Positions 33,570 to 46,719 of a DNA stretch of 64,000 bases are shown piece after piece (positions within the stretch are counted from its first letter, which is position 1; each line of letters starts with the position of its first letter). The DNA comes from Atriophallophorus winterbourni. Lineage: Eukaryota > Platyhelminthes > Trematoda > Plagiorchiida > Microphallidae. The notes under the pieces were generated by a model, which was not told where the DNA came from, did not search any database, and saw only the letters and a list, made by a program, of their open reading frames with translations. Both the position numbers and the translations under genes were made by a program. The DNA is taken from the NCBI GenBank assembly GCA_013407085.1, contig JACCGJ010015027.1, positions 1 through 64,000 of the forward strand, written 5' to 3'.

Positions 33570-36500
33570 AGGCTGAGAGAATTTTTCAATCGCAATGCGT
33601 TTCCCATTCAAAGGCTACGTACCGGAGAACTTTAACGAGAACCTATATCGCATAAGAGCATGATCAGAATCTATGCAGATATTCCAAAAGGAGTGGCTGT
33701 CTTCAATGTAACCTATTCAGCGAGCACTTATGGCGATATGATCGATTTGGGGCGTTGGTTTCCATCCGGTGAGCGTCATGTGGTACCAAGACACCTTTAT
33801 GGCGCAGGGTTTACTCAGCAAACTTGCAGAACATCGCTTGCGGTATGTTGCTCGTCATTTCGACATAATAGTTTTATCAGAAACGTGGCTAAGCTCTTTA
33901 ATCACTGATGCCGAGGTTTCTCTCACTAATATGTCCATTCTCGGTAACGATAGTCCAACAAAATGCATCGGTGTTCTTCTATACTACAATTCACGTCTTT
34001 CTTGTGAGGTGCTCGTGCATGATCAACTTAGCGTGATGGGCTCACTTTGGTGTCGCTTTCAACTTAAAATTGTGACAGTGATCTCGTAGCGGTAATATAT
34101 CGTCCGCGAATACTCAACGTTCCATTGATGATGTCATTTTTGCATCCATTCGCTTCGCCTTATCACTACCCCACACGCACGCATTGCTGATGGGGGATTT
34201 TAACTCTCTTAAGGTCGTCGGCGAACCCAGATCAAATACATTTGCTGCGGATCTTGATAATTTCATCAGCAGCCATCTATTGTCTAACCACGTGAATGCT
34301 GCTACACGCTTTCAGAGTGGCGATTGTCCATCTTTAATAAATCTAGTTCTGACTAACGAGAAACTGATGGTAGAAGAAATTCATTATGAACCGACGTTAG
34401 GGAAGAACGACCATTTCGTCCTTACATTTTGTTTCGTTTCTTATGCTGAATTCCTCGACGAAGAGGTACTCCTGGTACGGATAGTCACGGACTACAAGGC
34501 TTTTCAGAAAATTGTCACTGCTAACAATTTCAACTTCATGTTAAATGTCAATCCTGAGCTCACCTGGTCCAGATTTATCTCCCAATGGCACATTCTACTG
34601 CAACAATCATCGACTTTCAAAACACAAACGACGTATCCTACGTACTTTCGTTCGTAGTAGAACTCGTAAGTCGATCTGCTACAGAAACGCCACATGGTAT
34701 GCGTTCCGATCGGGAGTGTGCGAAATTGGAAAGCATATCGGCAATTACGCAAACACTGTACGTCTCTAGTGCGTCAAGATAAGCTGAATTACCATAACAA
34801 GTTAACTGCACGGTTTCTGATCAACCGAAAACTGCTATACCGCCATATAAACGACAAAAGAAAAGTGAAAACAGGTATCCCCCACTTAAAATTGAAGGCG
34901 GCTCCACATCGACTTCTACGGAAGCCGTAAATACCCTGCATGATTACTATATGTCGACATTCGAGAATTGCCAATCATCTTCGTTGAATATCACCACACC
35001 CCCACCTAGACTACTTAATATTCTGTTCACAGCTAAACGCGTATATAAAAAGATCATGCAGCTCCGTGAATATTCATCATCGGGTGTTGACCGAATCACA
35101 CCGAAAGCATTGCTGCACAACTCTGTGAAACCACTTTCCATCGTTTTCCAACGTTTGTTCAATATCTCCCATGTTCCTGAAGGTTGGAAACAGGGAATTA
35201 TTACTCAAATATATAAATGTGGAAACCGCAGTGATTCCGCAAATTACCGCCTGGTTACTCTGCTCCCTGTGCTTTCTAAAGTAATGGAATCTATTGTGTT
35301 CGACGATTTCATGGCTTTTATGGAAAACACGAATGCTGTCGAACAACATGGGCTTCACCGCAGACACTCCTGTACAACAAACTTGCATTTGGCGCGGGAC
35401 AGCTGAACCAAAGCTGTCGATGCAGGCTATGGTCTCGATGTTATATAGCTGGATTTCTCCAAAGCTTTTGACCGTGTTAACCACGCTATTTTACTGCAAA
35501 AGCTTGGTCTACGTGGAATTGGTAACCCACTCTTGTCTCGGTTAGCCGAATTCCTCCACTCCAGAACATTTCGCGTTTGCGCCAGACAATCGTTTTCCGA
35601 TTGTTTTTCAATACAATGCGGATTACCCCAGGGCTCTGTACTCGGTCCGCGTCTGTTCTTGATGTTCACCAACGACATTGGAGCATGTGAACTCACCATT
35701 TCTAATGTTTGCGGATGATATCAAACTATGGCGCATCCTCTCTTCCTCGAATGATTGTGCTGACCTGCAGGCGGATCTTACTTCTCTTAATAACTGGGTA
35801 GTGTCGAACCAGCTCCCTTTCAACCCACGAAAATGCTGATTTCTCCACATTCGTCACCCTGGCGAACCTAGGTACAGGCTAGGGGACACCGATCTTTCGG
35901 TGAGTATGCTAGAAAAATACCTCGGCGTATTGGTTCAGAGTGATCTCAAGTGCTTAGTTCAATGTTCCCTCGCATCCTCAGTCGCCAATCGCAATGTAGG
36001 GCTCCTCAAAAGCGACTTCGGGCCTTTTGACCGCCGCCTCTTTTTCTCGCTCCTACACGCGTACATCAGACTTTACCTCGAATATGCGGTATCCGTTTGG
36101 TCTCCATGGCTAAAGCGTGATCATCGCGTCCTAGAGCAGGCTCAACAGAGATTTTCAAAAGCTCGTCAAAGAACTCAGTTTGCTGAACTATGAAGACCGC
36201 ATCCAGCAACTCAACGTGTTCCGGACGAGTTACCGTCGCATCCGAGGGGATCTGATACTGGTTTTCCAGATCCTTAAGGAGAACAAACATCCGTGCCATG
36301 GACTGCTTTTGATGGCACCAAGATCCTGAACCCGGGGACATGTCTTCAAGCTAGCTCACCAGCCCAGTAGACTGAACTACCGTAAATTATTCTTTTCTGT
36401 TCGTACCCCGCGTTTGGAATGATCTACCAGTTTTCGTCGTAACCTCCCTATCAATATACATTTTTAAAGAGCGACTTGACGCTTATCTCTATTTTTTCTC

Positions 36501-36775
36501 AACAAGTTTCATGGATTTTCGCTTTTCCTTCTTTCTGATACTGCACCCACTTTCCATTTCCTTTCCAGATACATATATTCGTAACTACGACGATTCATCT
36601 CCACCTGTATTGACTGTTATGATACATATAAACCCACTCTTTACGGAAATTACGCAAACGACACCGATCCAGCTGAACTCCATCCGACCATCTGTATTCA
36701 CTATCCTATGGTTATTTTTAGCTCATAGCTTTTTGTACCATAACATACGTTTGACTATTGCTAATGAATAATCGA
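33570..36775 (+). mobile_element. CR1-clade LINE (copy B), nearly full ORF2, broken
   Basis: The endonuclease covers DIIVLSETWLSS (33865), LLMGDFN (34183), CPSLINLVLTNE and KNDHFVL (34405). The RT covers SGVDRITPKAL (35080), IYKCGNRSDSANYRLVTLLP (35205), LDFSKAFDRVNHA in a shifted frame (35450), LPQGSVLGPRLF (35625) and FADDIKLW, intact, at 35707. The C-terminus includes RLYLEYAVSVWSPWLKRDH (36065) and RIRGDLILVFQIL. Frameshifts and stops separate these blocks. The 3' hairpin is TATGGT (36707) to ACCATA (36742). Confidence 0.9.
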
Positions 36776-37139
36776 GATTCTGCACAGAATTATACGAACC
36801 GTTTACCATTACCTATGTGTTGTCCTTCAAGACCAAACATAGCACCTAATTGTGATTTAGATGTATCTAAACGACCAAGTCTTGCATTCGTAATTCCCGC
36901 TAGTTCAGTTCAATTTCAAGTTCAAGTTGCACAGGGCTTAAGGTGGCTAACAGCTCATCACGCGCCCAGATTTCCTTCGATGTTATGCGGTTGAGCCCCG
37001 GCACTTCGATATTGAGTATACAGTTCGTACGTTTAACGCTTTCTTGTTTCCCGATATCTGAAAGTAAGGTAGGGGTTCTCTTCAACAGCACGGTGAGAGA
37101 CCATCTATTCAGGAAACGTGAACAATGTATGATTTATGA

Positions 37140-37250
37140 AATCACTAGCCTAGCCGATGCAAAGTTAAGCACAGTCATAGACTGTATGTGGGATAAGATG
37201 CTGTCAGGTTTCCCAGGCCCAGATAGATCTGAGATAAAAAAAGGTAACAA
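37140..37250 (-). mobile_element. SINE fragment
   Basis: It keeps the TAGACTGTATGTGGGATAAG and CCAGGCCCAGATAGAT blocks of the SINE seen at 20540 and 32767; both ends are lost. Confidence 0.5.
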
Positions 37251-37352
37251 TAAGTTTTTGTGTTTTTTAATGTTTTTTATTAGACAATGTGTGGAAATAC
37301 GGTACGCTATTTACCGCCTAATTCCCTTCAGTCCAATTGCACAGGACAGTAA

Positions 37353-37559
37353 GTGGCTAACGAGCCAATCGAGTGTTCAGAATTTTTTTGGCGGAAAACT
37401 AGAGAGAAGCAACCACCACGGCCAAAGCGTTTTTCTAATCGTGCGTTGGATATCCTGTACGATCGTGACGCCAAGAGATTATCCCGGTTGTATTTAGAAG
37501 CACCTCGTTATGAACAATGCTGGGGAATAAAAATAAATTTCTTTTCACCTTTACGGTGA
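37353..37559 (+). CDS. Possible exon, unassigned
   Basis: An open frame of 68 codons has a basic, protein-like composition (KRFSNRALDILYDRDAKRL) and is followed by AATAAA-type sequence near 37527. It is not similar to the neighbouring LINE or SINE fragments. No splice partner or homolog is recognised. Confidence 0.2.
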   Translation: MANEPIECSEFFWRKTREKQPPRPKRFSNRALDILYDRDAKRLSRLYLEAPRYEQCWGIKINFFSPLR

Positions 37560-37659
37560 GAGGTCAGGTAAAGAATTGTTGCGTATTAAAAACAGAACTC
37601 TAGCATTTACTTTATTTAACATAACGCTGAAAATGATGAACTATCTAATCTTGCATTTC

Positions 37660-38190
37660 AATTAGGGGGAGTATTCCGGAAAAACTTACACCAGATGCGG
37701 TCCAAACCATTCTTCAAACTCGCGACTGAACTGCAGGATATACGTTCTTCTGGAAGCCGGTTTCAGAAATTTACCACATTGAGGCTGAAAACGTTTTTCC
37801 GGGAGTCTAGTCTGCATCACTCCTTAGCAAGTTTGAGTGAATGCCCGCGGGTGCCCAGCTAGGGACTAAAGGCACGAAGTGGTTCACGATAACGCGACTT
37901 AACCTCTTCAAGATCTTGAAGGTTTCAATTAATTCGTCTCTCAAACGAAGGCGCGTAAGTGAGAAAAGATCTAAAGACTTCAGGCGCGCAGCGTAAGGTT
38001 TCCCTCGCTGACCATCAATCATGCGAGTTGCGAGACGCTGTAAGCATTCTAGTCGAACGATGTCCTTCTTGTAGTAAGGGCACCACGTCTGGACACAATA
38101 TTTTAATTGCGGCTGAACTAATGTCTTGTAAAGCGGCGGGAATACATCGGGTCTTCTGCTGGATAGCACTGATCTCAGCCGAAATAGCAC
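37660..38190 (-). mobile_element. CR1-clade C-terminal fragment
   Basis: The minus frame 38190-37807 encodes LYKTLVQPQLKYCVQTWCPY, then KKDIVRLECLQRLATRMI, RLKSLDLFSLTRLRLRDELI and ETFKIL. It is followed by a WNRLPEE-like end near 37730. It diverges from copies A-D and may be another subfamily. Confidence 0.85.
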
Positions 38191-38319
38191 TTTGCGAGCA
38201 CGTTAAGCTGCAGCTAAGACTACAATGTCTGAGATTTTGCATGTCGCGTATAAATGGTCGTAGAAAGCGTTGTTCTCGTCGTCGGAATCGGTGTTAGAAT
38301 ATTTTGTGTTGGGTCTAAT

Positions 38320-38662
38320 ATTAGTGGCTCTTGCAAAGAATCCAATTGATTAAACGTGATTCGGAAAGTGAATTCAGCACTATACCAAAACACGTCTGTC
38401 CTGAAATGGAAGCTACAGAATCATCAGTAAAGAGCATAAAGTAGCGAGTCGAAAGGTATGGAGCAGTTTGTTCATTAATTATAGAGGGATCATTTAGGCA
38501 CATTTTCGATAAATAGCAGACATCAATAGTTAGACTAAGGTAAGAGCCAATGCATCTTGCTGGCATATCTATCTGAGGGTTTTGATATTCATAGCTGCGA
38601 TGTGAACAGAGGTCAGTGGTTTCATTGAGTGATCTGTAAGAACGCAAATAGAGGATGTTCAA
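38320..38662 (-). other. Open minus-strand frame, unassigned
   Basis: It has 113 open codons with no domain I can name. It lies between two minus-strand LINE fragments and is probably repeat-derived. Confidence 0.25.
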
Positions 38663-38689
38663 ACATGTTCGGTGCAGTTTATTCTGAAG

Positions 38690-41210
38690 CTGGAATTGGT
38701 GACGTTCAACAGAAACAATGAAATTTCCAAAACGGGTAGGGAACCGTGAAAAAAGAATAGTGAATATTATTTGTCTATTTACACACGTCGTTCATTTATT
38801 TATTATTTTTTTCATTAAAGTCATGGAAGAATAGATATTGTGCTCTTTTTCCATTGATGTCGGTTGTTTGCCATCGTCGCCAATGTGTCGAGCCAAACAC
38901 GCTCACCTTCTCTTGCACCCCATCCAGGCAAGCACGCTTGTACAACCTTCGCTAAACGAGAAGTGAGCCTTTTCAAGCCACTCTTCCAAGTAAGCGGCTG
39001 ACCACCATCTACTTATTTTCGAGTTTGTACCAGCTGAAGCATAAAGCGCTCCAAATGGTAACCGTTCAGGTTTCACACGCAGGACGTGCCCCAACCAGCG
39101 GTTAACGGCTGTCTGAAAGTTAGTGCCGTTGCAAAAGTAGATTGAGGGATGTCAGTTATGTCCGAAGAAGAGTGCTGATTGAACTGCTTACTAAAATATT
39201 CTCTCCATCTTCTTAAACGTCTATGAAGGCTAGTAGTGCACGAGCCAACAACCTCGAGGACTGTTTTACTCAAGCCTTGCCGCTTGGGGCCATAGACACT
39301 AATCAATTGGTAAAGTTTTCGCATTTTGACCATAGCTGTCGCTCTTTCTGTCTTCGAGTACCGTTCTTCACACCAAATCTCACGGTCACGCCTCAGACTA
39401 TGTTTGACTAGGAGCCTGAGACACTTCCGATCGTCTTCATACTCTAAACTACTCGATAAGCTAGGGCGCCTGTTCGAGTAGCACGAGGGACTCTATAGAA
39501 ACCCAGCGGTGTGACGGATGACGAGCGACTTTGCAGCATTCTGTACCTTAGTCGTAGAGCGATTGCTTGAAGTAGTGCCAATGACGATCCGAATCAACCT
39601 GCCGATTTTTTCAAAGGGAAGCCGATAGAGTATCACAAAATCTGGCTTTTACTTCACACACCGATAAGGTGTTTGTGTCCAATTTCGGTCGCTTTAGTTT
39701 GGGTTTACCTCCGAATTGAGGGTTGGTTGTTGCTGACGTTAAAGCGTGATCAGAATTTACATTTACTCCAATATGATCTTCAGTTTTTGACATTAACTCG
39801 TCACCGGTTGCTTATCACGATATGATTAAGCTGCGCCCAAGTACGTTGTGGCGTAAAGCGCCCTGTAGCTAGATGGCGCTTGTGATGTCGGAAATTTGTG
39901 GATGCGAAGAAGACACGGTGGTCATCATAGAGGAAAAACAATCTCTCTTCTTTGTCTGTTCGGTCGTCTGACATCTCATACTTCCCGTCAAGGAACCGCT
40001 CAGACTGCACTATACATTCAACTGGTGCATTAGGATCGCCGGCAAGCACTAATATATCGCCTCTGTTTGCTTTCATTAAGAGAGAACAAATTTCTTCGTA
40101 GAATTCGTCATTTACCTCTTCTGCCCCACAGTTCGTGGGTGCGTAAGACGATATCACTAATAAGTGACGTCTCTCGTCCATGTGCTTGTTCCTTATGTGG
40201 TTAACCTAGAATCTCGCTGCTCACAGTCGGCTATTAACTGGTATTCAATCTAGAAGGGAGGTTTCCGTATTTTGACTAAAAATAATTCCAACACCTGCTA
40301 GGCTTGGCAGATCAAACAATGGGATCACTAGACACACGCAAGTAGAACCTACCCTCAAGAGGCATAGAAATCCTCAGCTGAAATATCGAATCAATGTCAA
40401 GAAGACGGGCTTGAGAGGCAACATATGTCGATACCTAATACCTCTAGAGAGCGGGCAAATTAAAACTATTGTTCTGGTTGTTGCAGGGTACGGACATTGA
40501 AAGATGCAAGCCTACTGGTGGCTCGCGGTCGGCGGAGAGCGTTGGAAATCGACACCTGTTTCTGAACAGTTAACTGAGACTGTATGTGTTCAGTATTGAT
40601 GTTCCGAAGTGCATCACGAAGAGAGGGTGATGGATGACGTGGGCTTGCAAAGTGCATTTCGAAGATTTCTTCAGAAGATTCAGAAGGAGAAGAAGGAAGT
40701 GTTCTTAGTTAGATTATACAACATTGTCAGCATCATCATCGTTGAACGTAGACGTGATACTACACGGTTGCCTACACCGAAGTGGGAAACATTTCATTTA
40801 GGAGGTCCTACCCGAGCATTTAGCGCTTTAGCTTTACTCACAAGACAGTGGAGCGAGAGACGTTTGCAGCTATCGGTGGCCGGTGAACAGCGAAGCGGTT
40901 CGTACGCCTTTTTTCCGGGAAATTGCCTGTTTGGAGTTCGATAACTCCGTTGTTTGGTTTGTGACTGCATTTTTCGCGTGTGCACCATACAATGACCTTG
41001 GATAGGACAATGAGCAGTGACTTATGATGCGGCGAGTCACATCCGCAGATTTATGATTCAATCATTATATTTTTGTGGATTTTATTAGGAGAAAACCTCC
41101 TACCACCTCCTCAGATACTACCAAGAGAACCGAGCTCACCTAGCAGACAACAATATGAGATTATTTCGGCAAGCCAGCATAAGATACACCGCATACTCTA
41201 GATTAGGTCG
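38690..41210 (-). mobile_element. RTE-clade LINE with 5'UTR, lacking most of RT
   Basis: On the minus strand the 5'UTR is at about 41210-40735 (shared with 13930-14400). It is followed by RLASFNVRTLQQPEQ (40500) and the endonuclease: HLLVISSYAPTNC, ILVLAGDPNAPV (Asn/Asp site altered, GDPNAP for GDMNA) and STNFRHHKRHLATGRF at 40181-39801. Then SDHAL (39740), the linker QLISVYGPKRQGLSKTV and LRRWREYFSKQFN (39333-39170). At about 39131 it jumps to NRWLGHVLRVKPERLPFGAL, so the whole catalytic RT is deleted. It ends in the family 3'UTR near 38700. Confidence 0.88.
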
Positions 41211-41800
41211 AACTTAGGCTTCAAGCAAACGATAGAAGATTATTATATCGAACGAGCTGATAATCAGCAGAATCAGATCCCCACTTCGATAAACCCTAGT
41301 GGCTGTTTGAAGTGTTTGGCAAGAACATCTCATGTCAAAACGAGTCTAAACACCGAGGTCTTTTACGCAGCTGACTGAATGGAACTGCTAATCACCGAGA
41401 ATGAGCATGCAAGCAGGCCTACCACAGAGGTAGAACGATGAATTTACCGGTTGATTATTTTTAAGAGAGCATTTATATAACCCAAATAGGTTCGTTTGTA
41501 AGGCTTGCTGATCATTATGTTGTTATATGTTAACAGCTCAGAACCCAAGCAATAAATATCCAAATGCTTAACACTGAAAACTTTTATGCTACTAATCACA
41601 ATTGACTAACTTAACCCAACACTACGCGTAGCAAGAACAAAGGCAGACTCTTCAAGAAAAGTGCTTAACCGCCTCTGACCAAACGGCGCTTTATGATGCT
41701 GCTCGTCTGTACTTATACACTGTTTCTGGCGAAACACAAGATGACCGACAAATTGACCAATCAGAATCGAGAACCACAAATTCAAAGGGTTTTGAAGGTT
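41210..41800. other. No gene identified
   Basis: No open frame of note or matching repeat is seen. Confidence 0.4.
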
Positions 41801-41858
41801 ATACAGAGTGTTAGACGAAAATAATAATATTTTCTTAACACCTCCCCCTTTAAGATTC

Positions 41859-42770
41859 TCAATAACCGGACATGCGTGGATTGTTCTGCAACGGTTTCAC
41901 GGGTTTGCGTTTTCTGGTTGTCCAGCGACGTGGTTGCAGACTTCGGTCAACCCGTATTATGGACGTGATAAATTCACCTGTTGCTTGAAGGTTGAGTGTT
42001 TCATACAGTATTTTCTGTGGTAACCGGATCTCGACGAGCGTATCGGTGGTGTCGAATTTCATGCGTAACTGATTTCTGTGACGTGTCATGACATCTTTTC
42101 CAAATTTGACGTGAAAAATCACAGCCTCTGCAACAGATGATGTTACCATGGATCCACCGTTGACTTGATGTTTTATAGTCTCATACGTATACAGAAGTTC
42201 CTGGTTCGTAGCATGACTGTTGATTCTGTTCGAGCGCCAGTTTGTTTGACTTAGGCTGCATAGTATTATTCCAAGTACGCAGCTTTCTGTCCATGAGTGC
42301 TTCGGAGAGTGTTTTGCGGCTGGGCAACGCATCGTTTGGCGTAGTTCTGTAAACCAGCAGAAAACGTTGCAGACTATGGACGGATATCCTCTTTTGATGT
42401 GATTTTAGAAGAGCACGCTTGAATGTGTCGACGAAGCGCTCGAACTAGACATTTAACTGAGGATTGTAAGCCGGCGACCGTAAATGTGGTACATTGTTCT
42501 GGCGGCGAAATTTGGCCAAAACGTCTGTGGTGAATGGCGAGCAATTATCAGACACGAGGGTTTCTGGTAATCCATATTGACTGATCAAGCAACGCAGTGC
42601 GTTGATCTTGTCGCTAGATGTTGCAGATGACATCTCGATGATTTATGGCCGTTTAGAAAAAGAATTGACCAAAACGATGTTTATAACACTGTTCATTGGG
42701 CCAGCGAAATCGATATGAATTTTTTTCCTACGGTGTTTCTGGTGTAGGCCATGGTGCAATTGGTGCAATT
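41859..42770 (-). mobile_element. Ty3/gypsy integrase fragment
   Basis: The minus strand encodes IHIDFAGPMN near 42725-42690, then KINALRCLISQYGLPETLVSD, SPFTTDVLAKF and HLRSPAYNPQ (42633-42445). The catalytic Asp residues of the DDE core are seen as HIDFAG and VSDN. The C-terminal domain, at 42332-41859, includes RTTPNDAL..KTLSEAL-type residues near 42320 and a RHRNQLR segment. Several stops are present. The RT/RNase H expected upstream is replaced by a CR1 tail. Confidence 0.85.
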
Positions 42771-42835
42771 GGTGCAAATTTTAGCGCATAGATTTTTGTA
42801 CCATAATAAACTATTGACTATTGACTAATGACCAT
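42745..42835 (+). mobile_element. CR1-clade 3' tail inserted in gypsy integrase
   Basis: TTTTTGTACCATAA followed by ACTATTG repeats (42790-42830) is the CR1 3' terminus. A GTGCAATTG triplication lies just before it. It cuts off the minus-strand integrase reading. Confidence 0.55.
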
Positions 42836-43254
42836 TGCTAGGGAAACGGTAAGTGACCGCTAATTGACCAACCACGTTTTTACTTGAAGTACACCATAAA
42901 ACACCCACAGAAGAATGTTCAGATTTGTTAATCAGTGCGCAATCTATACACAGTTGAATGTTTAATAGTAGATTGTTTATTTGGAAAATGGCGTTCCTAC
43001 ACGCAAATTTAGTGGACATTGGAAAACTAAGTTATACTGATAATTGTGCGAAAATGCTACCAATCACCGTTCGTCCAACCCATGATTGAATTAACCAAAT
43101 AAAGCAAACAAGACTAGTACCCTGCGAAGTATTTTTCACGAGTTAACAACTTGCATGCTAAAGTTTGGTTAAGATTTTTGCATGTGCCACTTACATAGAC
43201 TGAGAGTATGAAAACTTACACCAACTATAGTGGAAGGCTGAAACAAAGCATCGG

Positions 43255-44340
43255 ATTTAAGAGAGGTAAGGCTTTCGATCGCGTACAAGATGGACGATGT
43301 GAAGCTGGAAGCACTGAATTTTGGCAGCACTCGGCTTGAATTGAGTGCTGATTTTCTGTTTTGGAAGACCAATCGAGTTTGTGTGAACAAGGCATTTTCT
43401 AAACCAAGAGATGTGACCTACCGTGTCCCGCAGGGGTCCTTTTCTGTATAAAGCGTTTGTTAATGATTTACCACTGTGAACCAATCGAAGTGCATGTTAT
43501 TTGGAGACGATCAAAAATTTTGGGCTTTAACATCAAGGCTAAGGCAATGCGTGAGCCTGAGAGATGTTAACAATATTGTGGCCTGGTCTAAGGATTGGTT
43601 GATCTCAATTAACAACCAGAAATTTCGCCTTTCTTTTCCTGAAATCTATTCGACTACATAGATCATATTACATCAAAATTAATACTATTCGACCAGTATC
43701 TGATAAGATTGACTGCAGAATTAGTGTCCGACTCATAGAAAACCAAAGCTGATACTGCGAATAAGATCGGAAATTCAAATTGCTTTATGTGGGCAATTTG
43801 TAGATCGTTTTCTATTGTAACAGTTGATGAGTTCAAGGTTTTATACTGTGCGCACATCAGACTCATCCTTGAGTATAGAATTCCAGCTGTCTACCCATTT
43901 ACTATGGGAGTGTAATGCGCCGGAGCGAAGAGCAACTCCGTGAAACAAAGATGGTTTTCGGCATTGAATCGTTGGGCTATATACAGCGTGAAAACAAAAT
44001 CAACTTGTTCCCGCTGGAGTATCGCTAAATCAGATAGAAGTTGCTGATGACAATTCGGATCTTGCGGAGAGAGTAAGGTAAAGTGCAGTCGATGTGTTTT
44101 ACGCCAACAACGAATGCCAGAATAAGAGGTCATGCTAGGAGGGTTCGAAGTCGGAGAACACAACGGCTTGCTGCGAAGTGAACCTTATCCACCAGGATAG
44201 TAAACATATGGAAGGCCCTTCCGGGAACAGTCTTTTTGCAACCATGGAAGGGCATATCAAACATGCATTTGACAGATGCTTGCCGGTTGTTTTAAGAAGG
44301 CAATCCATTTTTAAATAAAACACGTTAATCAGAATTGTGA
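43255..44340 (+). mobile_element. CR1-clade RT to C-terminus fragment, degenerate
   Basis: The plus strand encodes RVPQGSF near 43420, CMLFGDDQKFWA near 43490 (the FADD box as FGDD), and LILEYRIPAVYPF near 43865. RETKMVFGIESLGYIQREN..NLFPLEYR (43935-44030) and IVNIWKALPGTVF (44195) follow. It lies between the gypsy integrase piece and the gypsy gag-protease element. Confidence 0.8.
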
Positions 44341-44464
44341 TCATGTCATGGCTGGACTCTGTCAGTGAACAGAACGTGATGCGGCTTACAGAGGGCGAGA
44401 CTATGCCGTCTAAAAAGACGACAAATCATTTTCAAATCTAATATTTAAAAAAAACCAGCTCCTA

Positions 44465-44633
44465 TGTAATGAACTGAATTGTACTGAATCGAATAACCAA
44501 CCAGGAATAGAAGTGAAAATTAACCACGTTCACTATGATCACACAGTATGTATTAATTAAAGTACCTTTACCAACGAGAATTTGAATAACAGAATTATTG
44601 ATCATTATTGATTGTTATTCAAACAATCATCAC
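44465..44633 (-). repeat. 3' LTR of the gypsy element
   Basis: On the minus strand it begins TGATGATTG after the polypurine tract and ends ATTACA. About 100 bp match the other LTR. Confidence 0.55.
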
Positions 44634-45319
44634 ATCCACCTCATTTCCCAATCATCTCCGGATTTGTGTAATCTTAAATAGGTTTGTTAAACAGTCTTTC
44701 TGATCGTCTGACAGGTTTACTTGATTCAGTATTCTCAGAAGTCAAAGTGTGTGACAAGTTTGTTGCTTGTTCATCAGAAGCTTTTCCAGTGACTGCAGGT
44801 TAAATTGATTGAACACACGGAGGTTCCAGCAAACCCGAATCGTCATCCACAGTTGCCAACAATTGTCTCGCTTTTTCAATGCCAGTAGTCGAAAGTGCCA
44901 GTAAGGATTTTTCTCTAGCGGTTTTGAAAAGTGCATTATCATCATAGATTAGCTAGAAGGCAGTGCTGAATTCGCTTAATAAGATGAGTTCAGTGATATA
45001 TTTGAAATAGTATCTGATGAATTCTAAAGTTTGCTAACTTTGAAGCCACTTTCTTGGTAATGAAAACTAGATTTTTCGTTTGAATCAATGACAGGGGTGG
45101 ATGTGGACGTGTTAACGGGAGTAGCGCTTGGGTCAGTTGATAGGGAAGTCACATTTTCATCATCAAACAAAAGAGCTTCAGCACGAGCAATGGCACGGTT
45201 AGAAATGGATCAAACTGTCTTTCAAGATGCAGTTTGATTATGTAGAGTGACGGGAGCTTTCTCCATATTATGATGGGATGTATGAAAGTCAACGTTTCGT
45301 TTTTCGCAAGCGGCATAGT

Positions 45320-45865
45320 TCAGGTATCGAAAAAGTTTTTCTGCATTAGAGCCTTGGCTTTTCCGACAGGTCCTCGGAGTCCATATGGAATGAGGCAGCG
45401 TTTGAGAAACACAGGGTTTTCTTCTACGTCAAGAGAAATCGAAGGAATTCGCATTTCACCAGTTGCTTGCGAACATTCAATTATGAGATTCCTTAATTCT
45501 GAAGTGTCTTCAAACGATGGCAAAAGAGATAGACTGATTTTTAGAGCTCGCATTACTTTTAGACCGAGAATAGATGGGGTAGTTTTGATAACAATGAATC
45601 TACAGTCAGCAGTATTGTTTTCATCTCGGATGGAGATCATACACGATCCAACGACAGGAATAGAATGTCCAGTAATGCCCTCAACTGTGAGGCTAGTAGG
45701 TTGGATTTTCGCATTAGGAGCAAACTGTTTTAGATATCTCTGGTTAATAAGCGATTCAACGCTACCCGTATCTAGGATAAAATCTAAGGATGCGCTACTA
45801 GTAACACAAGAAATGATTTTACGAATATGGCTAGAATTGCAAGATGTCACGGGAAAGAAATTCAT
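45320..45865 (-). pseudogene. Gypsy aspartic protease and start of pol
   Basis: An open frame of 181 codons contains LDFILDTGSVESLI, the DTG active site of retropepsins, followed by flap-like VEGITGHSIPVVG and SILGLKVMRAL (the ILG motif). Downstream, EENPVFLKRCLIPYGLRGPV resembles the linker that precedes RT in gypsy pol. The frame then stops; no RT follows. The protease itself has no break but cannot be made without its element. Confidence 0.8.
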
Positions 45866-46693
45866 TTAAATTTATCATTAACATCGCTAACCTGAGCGTT
45901 TTCCGGATCAGTCCAATACGTTTTGGCAGCTCGACAAACTGATTGGATATGACTAATTTTCCACACTTGTGACATCTGACTCGACGGAATCGGCAACTAT
46001 AGCGTGAGTGTAGTCTGTCGCACGACGCACATTTCCCAATTGTGATTGAATTCGAATGGTTATCAATTACACGTCGATAATTCGGTTGATACTTTAGCTG
46101 TTGACCTGCTATATCATTCTTCGCTCTCTCACGTTTATGTGTATTGAACATAACATAACTTTCTGGTGGCGACAAATCTGTCGTTGCCACGCGCGCATCT
46201 TAAATCTGTTCACAATGAGCTCGAACATCATTGAAAGAAGGTTTTGGCAGTTTTAGGAGCTCATTTTGCAAAACACTGTTATTTATTCCAGCGATTAGGC
46301 GATCTTTCAATTGCATTTCTAACAAGTCACCGAAGTTGCATTTCGCTGCCTGAATTAACAATTGTATAATAAAATCGCGAATTCCTTGATTGGACTAACG
46401 CACCATCGAATGAAATTTTGCACGTTCATTTGCTTCAAAATGTAACGGCTTCACATGTTGCAATAAAAGCGCTTTCAGCGTTTCGTATGGAAGAGAAATA
46501 GGAGAGTCCGGATAAGCTAATTTTTTGATTAACGTATAGGCAGATATTCCGACTGCATTTAGAAAATGAACAGATTTTTTTCATTCTCAGCTTTCGGCCG
46601 TGTCATACACCAAATTTCGAATCTTACAAAATAATCTTCAATTTCTCGGGCATTTGCCCTTATGTCGAGAGGTTCCAAAATTGAATTCGCCAT
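45831..46693 (-). pseudogene. Gypsy gag with zinc knuckle
   Basis: The minus-strand ATG at 46693 starts MANSILEPLDIRANAREIED and continues, with breaks, through LKALLLQHVKP near 46480. The knuckle CASCDRLHSRYSC and RCHKCGK lies near 46030-45955. Frame changes near 46570 and 46200 make it non-functional. Confidence 0.7.
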
Positions 46694-46719
46694 GAAGAAT
46701 TGCTGTTCGCGACGCCAAA

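Noticed and set aside
45270..45869. 199-codon plus-strand ORF
   Set aside because: It is antisense to the gypsy protease, which has the DTG active site and family context.
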